In this document: one piece after another, positions 1 to 10,764 of the stretch
Position numbering within the stretch: the stretch's first letter is position 1
Layout of the letters: each line of letters starts with the position of its first letter
NCBI GenBank assembly: GCA_026120035.1
Contig: JALRME010000001.1
Span: 2,555,909-2,619,908, forward strand
Reading direction: 5' to 3'
Source of the DNA: Coleophoma eucalyptorum
Lineage: Eukaryota > Ascomycota > Leotiomycetes > Helotiales > Dermateaceae
DNA: 64,000 nt
The notes under the pieces: model-generated
Databases searched by the model: none
What the model was told of the DNA's origin: nothing
Seen by the model: only the letters and a program-made list of their open reading frames with translations
Made by a program: the position numbers and the translations under genes

Positions 1-3000
1 CTCGTGATTTCATGGACTCTGCGCTAGGACAGGCGGCAGTGTCTGGATACCTCCCAACATCAGACTCTGGTGGTCGACCTGCTGATGCTCGTGCAGCTGC
101 GGTGACTGATGTCATTGTTGCCTTGCATTTATTCCGCGAAGAACAGAAGCTCGACACAATGGTAACCGATGCCTTGGCGACTGGAGTTGTCAGTCTAACG
201 CCTGTATTGGCCCAAATGTGTCGTTGGCTGAATTGGAAAAGCTGGACTGAAGTGTATGATGTCGAGGATGCTTGCTTGGCTGATATTGAATACGATACGA
301 GTATGTGTGAGCTTTCTGAATTGAAGTTTAAGCCTAACCTTATTTTAGGGCCTATGCATGTACACATCCCAGAGCCATACGACTGCCCTGCTGTTTACCA
401 GTGGATTCAGACCTGCTTATTGACCAAAAGTCTTGCGCCATTCCTGACCCTCGCGGAACTAGCTGCATCTCGATCTTCGGCATCGAGTAAAAGCGTATGG
501 GACTTGGAGCAATGGGATAATTTGACTCCAAGAACACTATTATTCGTGAAGTTCTTTGCCTCCATGCAAAATAATTGGTCACCTGTTCAGTTCGTCGAAG
601 CGTTGTCTTCTGCCGGCATCAGTATTGAATCCCTTGAAACGTTGCCTGAAGCTATCCTTGTGCCATTGAGAGAAGCTATCGTACAATGTCGGAAAGAACC
701 ACCAACTACATGGAACAAAGAATTGCTGACATTAGTGGGCCGAGAGGATGTGAACACTTTATTGACTCCTGGCCACCAACCTCGACAAAACAATACAACT
801 TTATTGGTACGACACCATATGATTTAATATTCAATTCTAACAAAATCTAGGCACCATCTCATGAGTCTAACCTCGATGTACACTCCATATGTGTGTCGAT
901 TGCGGACCCCGAAACAACAGGCTCATTTGACGGATCTGCCGAAGTTGATCGGCAATCCATCACTCGCGCAATATTCAAGGATGACCGGCGAATGAACGAA
1001 GCGCGGAACATTCTGAACACCATTAGACCAACTGTCGCTCGTGTAAAAACCGAACCGAGCTGGTCAGAATCTGATATTCTGGAGGCGCAAAAAGAGCATG
1101 TTCAGATGTTGGCTTACCGCACCCTTGCTATCCCAGCTGGCCGAGGGCTCCTATATTTCAGTGCGCGAATTCCGCTTTTAACACAAAGATTCAATATAAG
1201 TGGCTTCAATCTTAACTGTGTGATGAAGCCTGATAACAACACTGTTGGTGTTGATAAGAACGCCTTTACAGAAGAGAAAGTATGCTGGGCCTTCTTCCAT
1301 GCAGGAGTTGCTGCCGGTCTCAGTATATCACGAGATGCCAAAGGCATTGATACCTCCTGGATATTGTACAACAAGCCCGTACAAGAGTTAAGCAATCGGC
1401 ATGCTGGATTCCTCCTCGCCTTGGGATTGAATGGTCATTTGAAGTCTGTTGCTAAATGGGTTGCATTCAAGTACTTAACACCTAAACACACCATGACCTC
1501 AATTGGCTTATTACTGGGCTTAGCGGCATCATACATTGGTACCATGGATTCACTAATAACACGATTGCTCTCCGTACATGTTACGCGTATGTTACCACCT
1601 GGTGCTGCAGAGCTGAACCTTTCCCCGCTCACACAGACTACGGGTATTATGGGAATTGGCCTTCTCTATTGCAATACACAGCATCGCCGCATGAGTGAGA
1701 TCATGGTCTCTGAAATTGAACATATCGATACTGAAGTCGACGAGGAGCCTTTGAGAAATGAAGGTTATCGACTTGCCGCTGGGTTCGCCCTCGGACTGAT
1801 CAATCTTGGCAAAGGCTCAGATCTTAAAGGTCTCCATGATATGGGCCTGACAGAACGACTTTTGGCTCTAGCTGCTGGAAATAAGAAGGTTGACCTTGTT
1901 CATGTATTGGATAAGGCAACAGCAGCTGCGGTTGTAGCTGTAGCACTGATCTTCATGAAGTCCGAGGATAAAGTTCTTGCACGAAAGATTGACGTCCCTG
2001 ATTCAATCCTTCAGTTTGACTTCGTTCGCCCAGACATCTTTCTCCTCCGGACTTTGGCAAAGCACTTAATAATGTGGAGTAAGATTGAGCCCACTTTTGA
2101 GTGGGTGGAGAAGAATCTCCCGCAGCCGTATAGGGAGCGTAGTAAGCTCGAGAATGTCACCAAGTTGACTAGCGAAGATCTTCCTTTTTATGATATTGTT
2201 ACTGGTCTTTGCTTCTCTATCGCATTAAGATATGCAGGCTCTGGTTCGATTCCTGCTCGAGACTTACTTATACACTACCTGGATCAGCTGATTCGAATAT
2301 GTCGAATCCCTACGGACACATTCGACAAGAAGTTGACAAGAAATACCATTCGAAACTGTCAGGATCTGCTTGCTCTTGCAGTGGCTACTGTTATGGCCGG
2401 AACAGGTGATATTGTCGTCTTTCGACGACTTCGAGCAATGCATGGACGTGATGATGGCTTAGAGACGCCATATGGTAGTCATCTGGCCGCTCACCTTGCA
2501 ATTGGAGCGCTGTTCCTTGGTGGTGGAACACATACATTTGGCACTTCCAATTTAGCTATCGCTGCCTTATTGATAGCATTCTATCCCATCTTCCCTTCCT
2601 CTGTCCAGGACAACAAATCACATCTACAGGCGTTTCGACACTTTTGGGTCCTCGCAGCGGAGCCAAGATGCATGGTTACTAGAGACATCGATACAAATCA
2701 ACCAGTTGCAGTCCCAATAATAATTACTCCCCGCGTTGGTGAAAGCTTTGAAAAACATACACCATGTTTGTTGCCAGAGCTCGATCAGATAGGCAGCGTT
2801 CAAACCAAAAGTTCTGAGCATTGGAATGTTGTTGTCGATTTACAACATAACGAAACACATATTGCGTCCTTCAAAGCCACGCAAACAATTTATATTCGTC
2901 GCCGCCCCGTTCATGACACCAGCACATCAACATTTCAAGCTACTCTTCAAGCTCTCAACGAAACTAACGATTCTTCACCGCAATCTCTCGAATGGGTCTT

Positions 3001-3298
3001 TGAACTTGAAACTTTTGCAAGTCTTACTCAGGCTGAACGGGCCTTGATTTTACCAGCTGACAATGGCGGGGCAACTGACATACGTGCTGGTACAGGCTCA
3101 ACTGTCGTAGATGCAAAGTTGGTTCTAGAGAAAGCAACCTTGGACAGTGGGAAAAGAGACAGGTTGCTAGGCCTGAGATTACTCTTTGAATGGGCAGACA
3201 TGGCGAGATCTGAAGGTCGGGAAATGCAGTGGATCAAACGAGAGGTCATAGAAAGGTTGAAGGGGAAGGTATGGATGGCTGAGGAACAAGGGCAGTAA
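1..3298 (+). CDS. apc1: Anaphase-promoting complex subunit 1 (APC1/BimE), C-terminal part
   Basis: This is the large scaffold subunit of the APC/C, the ubiquitin ligase that drives mitotic exit in the nucleus. The frame is open from base 3, so the gene begins left of the window. Exons are 1-806 and 851-3298. The 44 nt intron (GTACGA donor, CTAAC branch site, TAG acceptor) joins in phase and gives about 1080 residues, roughly half of a typical fungal APC1. Proteasome/cyclosome (PC) repeats are recognisable as alternating Gly/Ala-rich helices, for example HAGFLLALGLNGH, TSIGLLLGLAASYIG, TGIMGIGLLY and RLAAGFALGLINLGKG. The family call rests on these repeats and on overall resemblance to BimE. 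The short intron is the only odd point. The product ends in a charged helix at the TAA at 3296-3298. Confidence 0.9.
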
Positions 3299-3709
3299 AT
3301 GCCATCGTGTATGAAAGTAACGCTGCTTACGATAACACGGGGTTATGATGATACAAGGCACAAAATTAGGTACCTATTCTGCCTAGACTATAGACAAAGC
3401 ATTGGTCAAAGATCATCCTCGGTCAGCCAAACCAGTGCACGTGACAATATGTTCCGGGAAGCTGAACATGAAACAAGACAAGTTCGTCCCTACGTCGCAT
3501 GGTTTTTACCTTTACCATTTAGGTACTCTTCTTTCCTGGCTCCCGCTTTACTTTCCCAACATGACTGCTTTGCTTTTTGTCACTAGAGAACGGGATGCGG
3601 AAAGGCCCGCGCCTCGTGCGACAGTACAATGGCTTCCAAACAAAGGTGGGGCTGCCAATGAGCTTCATGTTCTTGCAGCATCAATAATCTTGTCTACTCA
3701 AGAGCAAAT
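3299..3709. other. Intergenic, APC1 to GMC gene
   Basis: This 411 bp stretch lies between the APC1 stop and the first ATG of the oxidoreductase. It has short open frames but none with recognisable protein content. It must hold the APC1 3' end and the oxidoreductase promoter. I see no clear TATA box. Confidence 0.5.
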
Positions 3710-5806
3710 ATGGAGTATTCTAGACTAGATGGCTTCGAGGGTAAAACCTTCGACTATGTCGTTATCGGTGGTAAGAAGGCTCGCTCTCAAGAGTTAATTA
3801 TCACTAACCTCTTCATGCGGCAGGTGGCACATCAGGGTGTGGTAAGCTTCCAACACGAGAGAGAAAGGCGGGTGTTTTGACTGATATTTCTTACCAGTAT
3901 TGGCCAACAAACTTGTTCTTGCCGGCTTCTCCGTGCTCATTGTAGAGCGTGGTCCACGGGGAGAGGTTGAAGGCCAAAATGTTCCTGGCAACTTCTTGAA
4001 AATGCTGGATACTGAACTCAATTGGCAATATCAAACCACACCACAAGTTGGCCTGGAAAATCGTATTCTTGATGGGCATAGAGGTACTGGTATTGGTGGT
4101 GGTAGCAGACTCAATTACATGTCCTGGGTTCGTGGTCCTAAGGCTGACTTCGATGATTGGGCGAGACTCGTGGGAGATGAGTCGTGGTGTTGGGATAACG
4201 TGCTCCCGTACTTCAAGGAGGTATGTTACCCCGATTCTAACATCTGCGTAGATGTATAACTTCGAGAATAGATAGAGACACTGGAGGAATTTGTAGCTGA
4301 AGAGCTGCGGGAATATGTTAAGTATGACAAGGCGGATCATGGTTATGATGGGTACATATATTCAACTTCACGCAATAGCAGCTTACTAATTAATAATCAG
4401 GCCCATCAGTGTTGGCACTGGTAAGGAAGCACTCCCAGGTGGCAGTGATTTTATCAAAGCCTGTATGCAAGCAGGAATACCACTCAATACGGATCACAAT
4501 TCTGGAAATCCCATCGGCGTATCTGTTGCTCAGCTCAATTGTCCTACTGGGGTGAGAATCAGTAGTGCTACAGCGTATCTCTCGGAGGAGTTCCAAACCC
4601 AGCATTCAAATCAACTCAGTATATTGTTCCATGCGATGTGCTCTCGAGTCCTGTTTGATGCAAACAAGGCAATTGGCGCCGAGGTTTTCAACGCAAGAGA
4701 CCCTGATGTCAAAATTTCTATTTTCGCTCGGCAAGAGGTCATCTTGACTGCAGGAACATTTGGTTCGCCGCATCTTTTACTCCTGTCTGGGGTTGGAGGG
4801 CATGAGCAACTTGAAAAATTTGGTATTCCCGTGGTTGCCGATGTGCCAGGCGTAGGGCAGGGACTTCAAGATTAAGTACCTAGACTGTCTGGGAAGCAAC
4901 TTACTAACATTTTCTTCAGTCATGCAATATTCTCCTGTGAGTACCTACAAGACTCCACAATCCCAAGTTACAACCACTTTCTTCAAGATCCGAAAATGAT
5001 GAAATCCGCTATCGACGAGTATGAAAGCAAAAAGTCTGGTCCTCTTGTCAAATATGGTGGTGCTTCAACGATGGCTTGCCCCATACTGGATCGTTTGTTC
5101 ACCTGTGATGAATATCTCGCGCTTCCAGTTGATGTGCAGAAATTCTTGAAAGCACCAACAAGACCCAGCACGGAGTATTGGGTGATGTCTGGCCCCCTTT
5201 ATTATAAGGGAGGAGATTTGAAAAGTACTGACAGTGTTATTGCTCATGAGGTGTTACTTCAAAATTGCCAATCCAAAGGAACTGTCAAGCTTGCTTCCGC
5301 AAATCCTGCAACTCCACCTTTGATTGACCCAAATTACCTCGGCCATCCGTACGATGTTCGCATGGCAATTGAAGTCCTTCGACAACTGCTGAAAATAGCT
5401 CAGACGGATGTCTATCAGCGAGTTTTGCGTGACACGCTCGTGGGACCCTGGCCAGATATCGGAAACCTTCAAGAAATCGACGCAGATTCGCTGCCAGAGC
5501 AGATTTTGGAAGACTTTGCGAGGAAAACCGTGTGCCAGGGCTTGCACGCGGTGTCGACGTGTTCGATGGCTGCTGCAGACAATGCTTTAGGTGTAGTTGA
5601 TGCGGACTTTAAGGTGCGTGGCGTGCAAGGCCTTAGAGTTGCAGATATCAGTGTTTGCCCGGTCTTAACAAGGTATGTGCAAAACAATCATGCGACTCGT
5701 CCAAAGCAAAATACTGATGAACCTTTACAACACTAGTAATCATACACAAGTTAATGCTTATTTGACCGGGCTCAAGTGCTCTGCAAAAATTCTCTCATGC
5801 AAGTAG
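3710..5806 (+). CDS. GMC-family FAD oxidoreductase, one non-canonical splice donor
   Basis: This is a glucose-methanol-choline type flavoenzyme oxidising an alcohol or sugar; the substrate cannot be told. Exons are 3710-3770, 3824-3841 (an 18 nt microexon), 3898-4220, 4272-4351, 4401-4871, 4920-5672 and 5737-5806, giving 591 residues in one frame. The Rossmann FAD motif VVIGGGTSGC is assembled across the microexon. The GMC signature GTGIGGGSRLNYMSWVRG follows in exon 3. The two C-terminal active-site histidines are present, in LHAVSTCSM and in SNHTQVNAYL. No secretion signal is seen, so a cytosolic protein is likely. The exon 5/6 junction must fall at GA|T to rebuild the conserved LQDH, yet the donor reads TTAAGT where GTAAGT is expected. 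With that intron retained, translation stops at 4873-4875. It is therefore either a recent pseudogene allele, a sequencing error or a non-canonical intron. Confidence 0.82.
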
Positions 5807-7621
5807 ACGGATACCGGTCCCCGATCTCATCTTGCATGCGTTTTAACGCATAAGAAAGAAGAATTCATCATATTGTGTGCTTGTGTTGCTTAGTTCCGTC
5901 AATTATCAAGTTTGATCGCATATAATACCGATCTCAGGGCAGCCTCAATTTTCCACTCCACTCACGTCTTACGTTGTCCACCAATGCCATTTTTTCTCTT
6001 ACTAGAGTACCACTTCCACATAAAGCAATACTTCCACTAAACCCTTTTCCGTTTCATACTCGAGAATAAGCAATTATCACATGCAGCTATCAACATTACT
6101 TTGATATGCAGCCAGGCTGCTGCTAGAACGAAAGCTACCAAATACGAAAGGGGCAATAGGTGCGAAGATCATCATACAAGTACATAGTCGGTTACTTCGA
6201 CCCAAGCCCTTGGGCAGATCAGATCCGGCAATCTACCTGAGGAGTTGCAGGTGATGCGAGAGAAAATCACAAGTAGATCTTCATGCTAAGTGGTGGATCT
6301 GCGGTTGCTGTTGTCTTGTTTCAACAACGGCACATCGATGGAGAAGTTTCTCTTCAACAACACAGCCTGGTGTTCTTTCTATTTGACTGCCAAGCAAAGC
6401 ATTATCTGCCAAATTTGACGTGCGAAAAGATGTTGCACTCCTGCTAGCTCGAACGGATACTTTTTCAACATGTCGAGGGATGCACGCTGCCCAGCAAGGA
6501 CAAGTGAAAGATATCCGGCTCGTTTCCGGGCGTAACAGCTGTCCATGACGGCCGAGGATGCTCCTCCGCGATAGCTCGTCTAAATGGTCCTTCTCCAACC
6601 CAGAAGCGAGTGCTGATCAGACAAGCGATCAGCGTCAAAACTTGGTAAAAACGTCTCACTGTTCGAGAACTGCCTCATTTAGACATCTGCTTCAGATTCT
6701 ACCTGGTCCCTGCTTTTAACTTTATTCTTCCTTATCGTAATTGGCAATGTTAATATTTCACGTGAGCCTATAAGCAAATATACCTTCCTTAAGCGAGGGG
6801 GACGAGATTGGTATTGGCTTGTCTCAGGACGTGTTTTACATTAGCCCAAAGGACACTTCCTTAAGGAGCTCTAAGGAAAAGGCCGATGGAAGACTGCCAA
6901 CTTTAAACCGGTAATATGATAACCACAAATGTCAGAGACGGTTATCTCCCGTCATTTCACGTCTTACCGCAAGAGCTCCACCCAAATCTCGCAATGGAAT
7001 AAAACTTTATCAATCTTGAGCATTGAAGTTACACACAGACATGGTGCTTCAATATGAATGAAGCTTAATTTTGCTTGTTTTTCATAAGCAATAGCGGCGT
7101 AATTGTATAAATTTTGCAGTAGTCGCACCTCCGACTTCCGTAATTATGAATGACACACATTTTCTCTCCTATCGGTAATAAATGGTCCGGTTTGGAGTTT
7201 CAGTTTCCGTTTCCAGCAGTGCGGAGAGTGATACTCAAAGGGCGAGTGCGAATCCTTTGCAAGGGCTAGAAGTCACTGCTGTACTATCAAGAGGCTGTGT
7301 AAGCTGCCAGTCTTCATTTCCCGGCACAAAGGTCTTCTGTCTCATGAATTTTCCGTTCCCATGCCCAATCACTTTGAGTGTTTAGTTCTGTGAAATGAAC
7401 CATCGTATTGATAGCTCCCTTTTTGAAAGGACCTTCTTCTGTCCTTCTGTCATAAATCCTGACATATAACTTTACTAGGGACCTCCCCCGAACAGGCCCA
7501 CCTGGATATGTCAAAAGCAAACTTACTCAAGATATGACGACTAGATTTCCCAGGAAACCATATAGCCACCGGCTTTCCGTTCTAGCCTGAAGTCCTCCCT
7601 GACGAGAATGCACATGTCACG
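5807..7621. other. Intergenic, no gene seen
   Basis: This 1.8 kb stretch lies between the GMC gene and the CFEM gene. It is AT-leaning, with only short open frames (up to about 105 codons, for example 6281-6598 on the minus strand) that show no domain or typical codon use. I see no repeat or RNA gene. Confidence 0.5.
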
Positions 7622-9282
7622 ATGCGGTCTCTCTGCAGCCTCGCTGTCTATCTATTCTGGTGTTTTCATATAGTCGTCTCTGCCCAGACTCTTCAGAATG
7701 AGTTGGCTTTGCTCCCAAAGTGCTCCAGCAATTGTATCGGTAGTGCTGCGATGTCGATTGGCTGTGGAACTACGGACTACACTTGTCAGTGCGTAAACGC
7801 AACGGCCATTGTTGGTGGAACCGGACTTGGGGATTCTTCGACCTGCCTTTCAGATTCCTGTGGGCGTTTGATTGCAAAAGGTCTGTAGTTCCTAATGGTT
7901 TACAAACAACTTCTAACATGTGAATACCAGAGGCGGCCTTGGTATTCAATAAAGTGTGTGAGATTGTGCGTGGTTCCTCCAGTCCAACCAGCATCAATCC
8001 AACTAGCATCGTTTCAACTAGCATTGTTTCAACCGGCATCAGTTCAGTCAGTATCAGTTCAAGCTCAGTGGTACACACTACAAGCATCAGCTCAAGTTCA
8101 GTGATACGAGCTACTAGCTTCAGTTCAATCTCAGCGATACGCTCTACCACTGCAAGCAACCAGATGGCACGTTTAACACCAGTCACAACTTCGATTTCCA
8201 TCTCTACTCTCAACCAGTCAACCACACTTGTCACTTCAACATCATCAACGACTTCACAAGTATTGGTAATCTCGCCATCGGCTTCGGGAATAGACATACA
8301 GCAAAGTAGTGACGATGGACTCAGCTCTGCAACCCGAGCGGGAATAGCAGTCTCAATATCTGCCATGTCGCTTCTCGTCACAGGCTTCATCATGCTTCTT
8401 CTACGTAGACGCGGACGACTATCGAAGACTCTGCGAGTGGTATCCCTACCTCACGGTCATAAACGTTACCATTCAGATGCCAGTCAGATTACAGAAGATT
8501 CTGAGCTTCCAACTCGAATCAATATTCACCGACAGGTATCCGTTGTTAGCTCACACCGTAGAGTGCGGGGGGGCCGTCAAAGTCCAGAAGACAGACCTCA
8601 AGTTCCAATGAAGGATTTCGATAATGGCAAAGGCCATTTCTCGTTTAGCGAGACCGAGATTGAGCATGATCATGAAGAAGGTCTCCAGAGAATCAGAGAC
8701 TCTTTGATGAGTGTAGAGATTGTGGAGGAATTTGAGACCGGCATGAAGATTCAAATTGTCTCCCCACAGGCCACTCACGGTCAGCGAGAGAGTCATATTT
8801 CCAGTTCTGATGAGTCTGATGTTAAAAGTTACGGAACTGCCCCTGTATCACCCGCGCCGACTACTCGAACCGCACATACGTTTGGGCGTCCTAAATCGAC
8901 AGCATCAAGTACGTTCCCAATCTCAGAGCCTGACGTACCGGTCCCAGCACTCCGTCTTTCTATCACGAAGGACTTATACAGCGCTTTCCCTCGTCCTCCA
9001 CCATACTCAAAGACTCCAGAATCAGGGATAGCGCGCCTCTCCCATCTATCAACCGCGACAGAGATGATACCATCAACATCCAGATTCTCTGTTTCCGATA
9101 CTGATAGCTCAAAGTCGACGCACTTATCCATGCCGCCTAAGATTACGACAGAATCAATACCGCCGGTAGCCAACGAGCCGTCTCCTCTGAATCAGAATCC
9201 ATTTGCCCCCGAAGATGCTAACTTCAAGGCTGCGAATGATTACTTCTTGTTGCAGCGAACGCTTTCAAAAAACGGAAAGTGA
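7622..9282 (+). CDS. CFEM-domain single-pass surface protein
   Basis: This is a cell-surface protein with an extracellular CFEM module, a fungal eight-cysteine fold linked to haem binding, adhesion or signalling. Exons are 7622-7880 and 7931-9282, joined by a 50 nt intron, giving 536 residues. A signal peptide covers about residues 1-21. The CFEM domain follows, with all eight cysteines in order (LPKC, SNC, IGC, YTC, QC, STC, DSC, KVC), the last supplied by exon 2. A Ser/Thr-rich stalk then contains five-residue repeats of the STSIV/SSVSI type. One membrane span lies near residues 223-245, followed by the stop-transfer RRRGR. A 290-residue Ser/Pro-rich cytoplasmic tail ends the protein. The layout resembles a wall-stress sensor more than a Pth11-type receptor, which would have seven spans. 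The ligand and role are not known from sequence. Confidence 0.85.
7980..8135 (+). repeat. 15 bp coding repeats in the CFEM stalk
   Basis: Imperfect 15 bp units, each five codons of the TSIVS/SISSS type, run in tandem through the Ser/Thr-rich stalk of the CFEM protein. The first units (TTCAACTAGCATTGT and close variants) are the most alike. They encode a stretch likely to be O-mannosylated. Confidence 0.7.
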
Positions 9283-10646
9283 AGATCTTCGTTTTGAAGG
9301 ACCGGTAACATGTCGGTTCTGCCCGTTAGAGGTCTAGGGCGTTCACCTATGGGATCGTGGATCCCGGGGCCCCTGATTATTCCTCCAGCCAGCGAGCATG
9401 GCAGGACTGCAATACGACTATCGTCATATTCCTGCAAGCTGAATCCAGCCATAACCGGCTAAGATGAAAACACAAGCCCAAAATCCAGAAGTCTTTTCAC
9501 GATGGAGAAATTGACTTCGTGTTGTCTTTCTCGATGTAGGGCCAAAGACTGGACGTTAAGATTATTGTCTCAGGTCTTCACCGGAGGCATGATCTCATCA
9601 CTGCTACTTCAAGAAACCATATTTCGGCCATCTTTCCAAGGCGAGTGATCTTCCGGTTAATGAAGAACCATTTATGTCATATCGATCATCATAAGATATC
9701 ACCAAGCTCTATGATTTCGGGAGCTTTGTTATCATTCATCCCATCTCGCCCTCGCTTTCGCTTAGCAGAATCCAGACGGAGAACTGCATCTGATGAAACG
9801 GGACGAGACAGTAACTGTTTGAGAAAAAAGTATTGGATAGATTGGTATAGTCTTGATTAAGGGCAACATTTTATGGATGCTGACTATCTTATGAACATCA
9901 TAAGGATATGAGTGTTCCTTTGGAGTGTGAGCGTAAGATTTTTCCGATGCAGGGCACTTGATGCCGAGGTTCTACTGTTCGAGCTACAGGCGTACGCGCA
10001 ATGCTTTGGCTTGGAATCTATTCAATTCTACCTTGTCATTAAAAATATCATTACCTCAAAAGATTTAACCTTGCAATATTCCCAAGTTGTCAATCATGCC
10101 CAGAAAAGTGACATTTGATACAGAAGATCTGGATCCTACAGAACACTAGGTGTTCTGCATTTCCCTTACACAGCGCCTCATTTTGAGCTTTTCAGGGTTT
10201 CCCCACAGACTTGAAGTTCCTGTATCTATGTCACTAAGGGATCGGGAGCTGATGTGCAAGTGGATTCGGTGCGTGATCAAAGCCGTGGGATTCGACTGAC
10301 AGGTTTGCTTCTGATGCGAAGCAGCCTTCCTTGACTGTGTCATGTCTCGACAACAACCGTCATTCTTGGAGAATTGGAGAACAGGATTTTGCCAGTGATC
10401 GATCTTGTAATTCCGTGATCCACTTTTGCCTCCGTATTATAACCACCTCAGTTGCAGCACAGTATTTTCTAAGAAAATCTGCTCAAGAATGCTCTGAGGG
10501 CCATCTCTGTAGAACAATATTAACTCGCCTTAGAGTGCTGCACAAAATTGCTAAACCTAACAAATCATCAGCACTCCAAGAGCATGTCACATAAGTATAG
10601 AAATTACGCATAGTAGCCTCAATAAGTCCCATACGACACAGTATCG
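9283..10646. other. Intergenic, no gene seen
   Basis: This stretch follows the CFEM gene and precedes the tRNA. Only short frames without recognisable content occur. It presumably holds the CFEM 3' end and the region upstream of the tRNA. Confidence 0.5.
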
Positions 10647-10764
10647 GGTGGTGTGGTGTAATGGTAGCACGTGACGTTGTGGTTATCTCCTCACACGAGA
10701 TCTCTTACATTCCTAGGAAATTCAGAATTCCGTTTCAATCTGGGTTCGATTCCCAGCACCGCCA
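10647..10764 (+). tRNA. tRNA-His (GTG) with a 47 nt intron
   Basis: The cloverleaf can be folded by hand. The acceptor stem GGTGGTG pairs with CACCGCC (10757-10763), with one G-U pair and A73 at 10764. The D arm is 10656-10670 with GTGT pairing to GCAC. The anticodon GTG lies at 10679-10681. The T arm is CTGGG-TTCGATT-CCCAG at 10740-10756. An intron at 10683-10729 sits directly after position 37, the canonical site. It contains CACA, which can pair with the anticodon TGTG as in bulge-helix-bulge pre-tRNAs. The base before the acceptor stem is G, as for the G-1 of tRNA-His. The anticodon stem has a G-U pair and one mismatch at 27-43. The nearest long T-run is at 10823-10829, rather far for a Pol III terminator. 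Confidence 0.78.

Noticed and set aside
8760..9180. Overlapping frames on both strands within the CFEM tail
   Set aside because: They are shadows of the Ser/Pro-rich tail; only the frame continuous with the CFEM domain and membrane span is supported.
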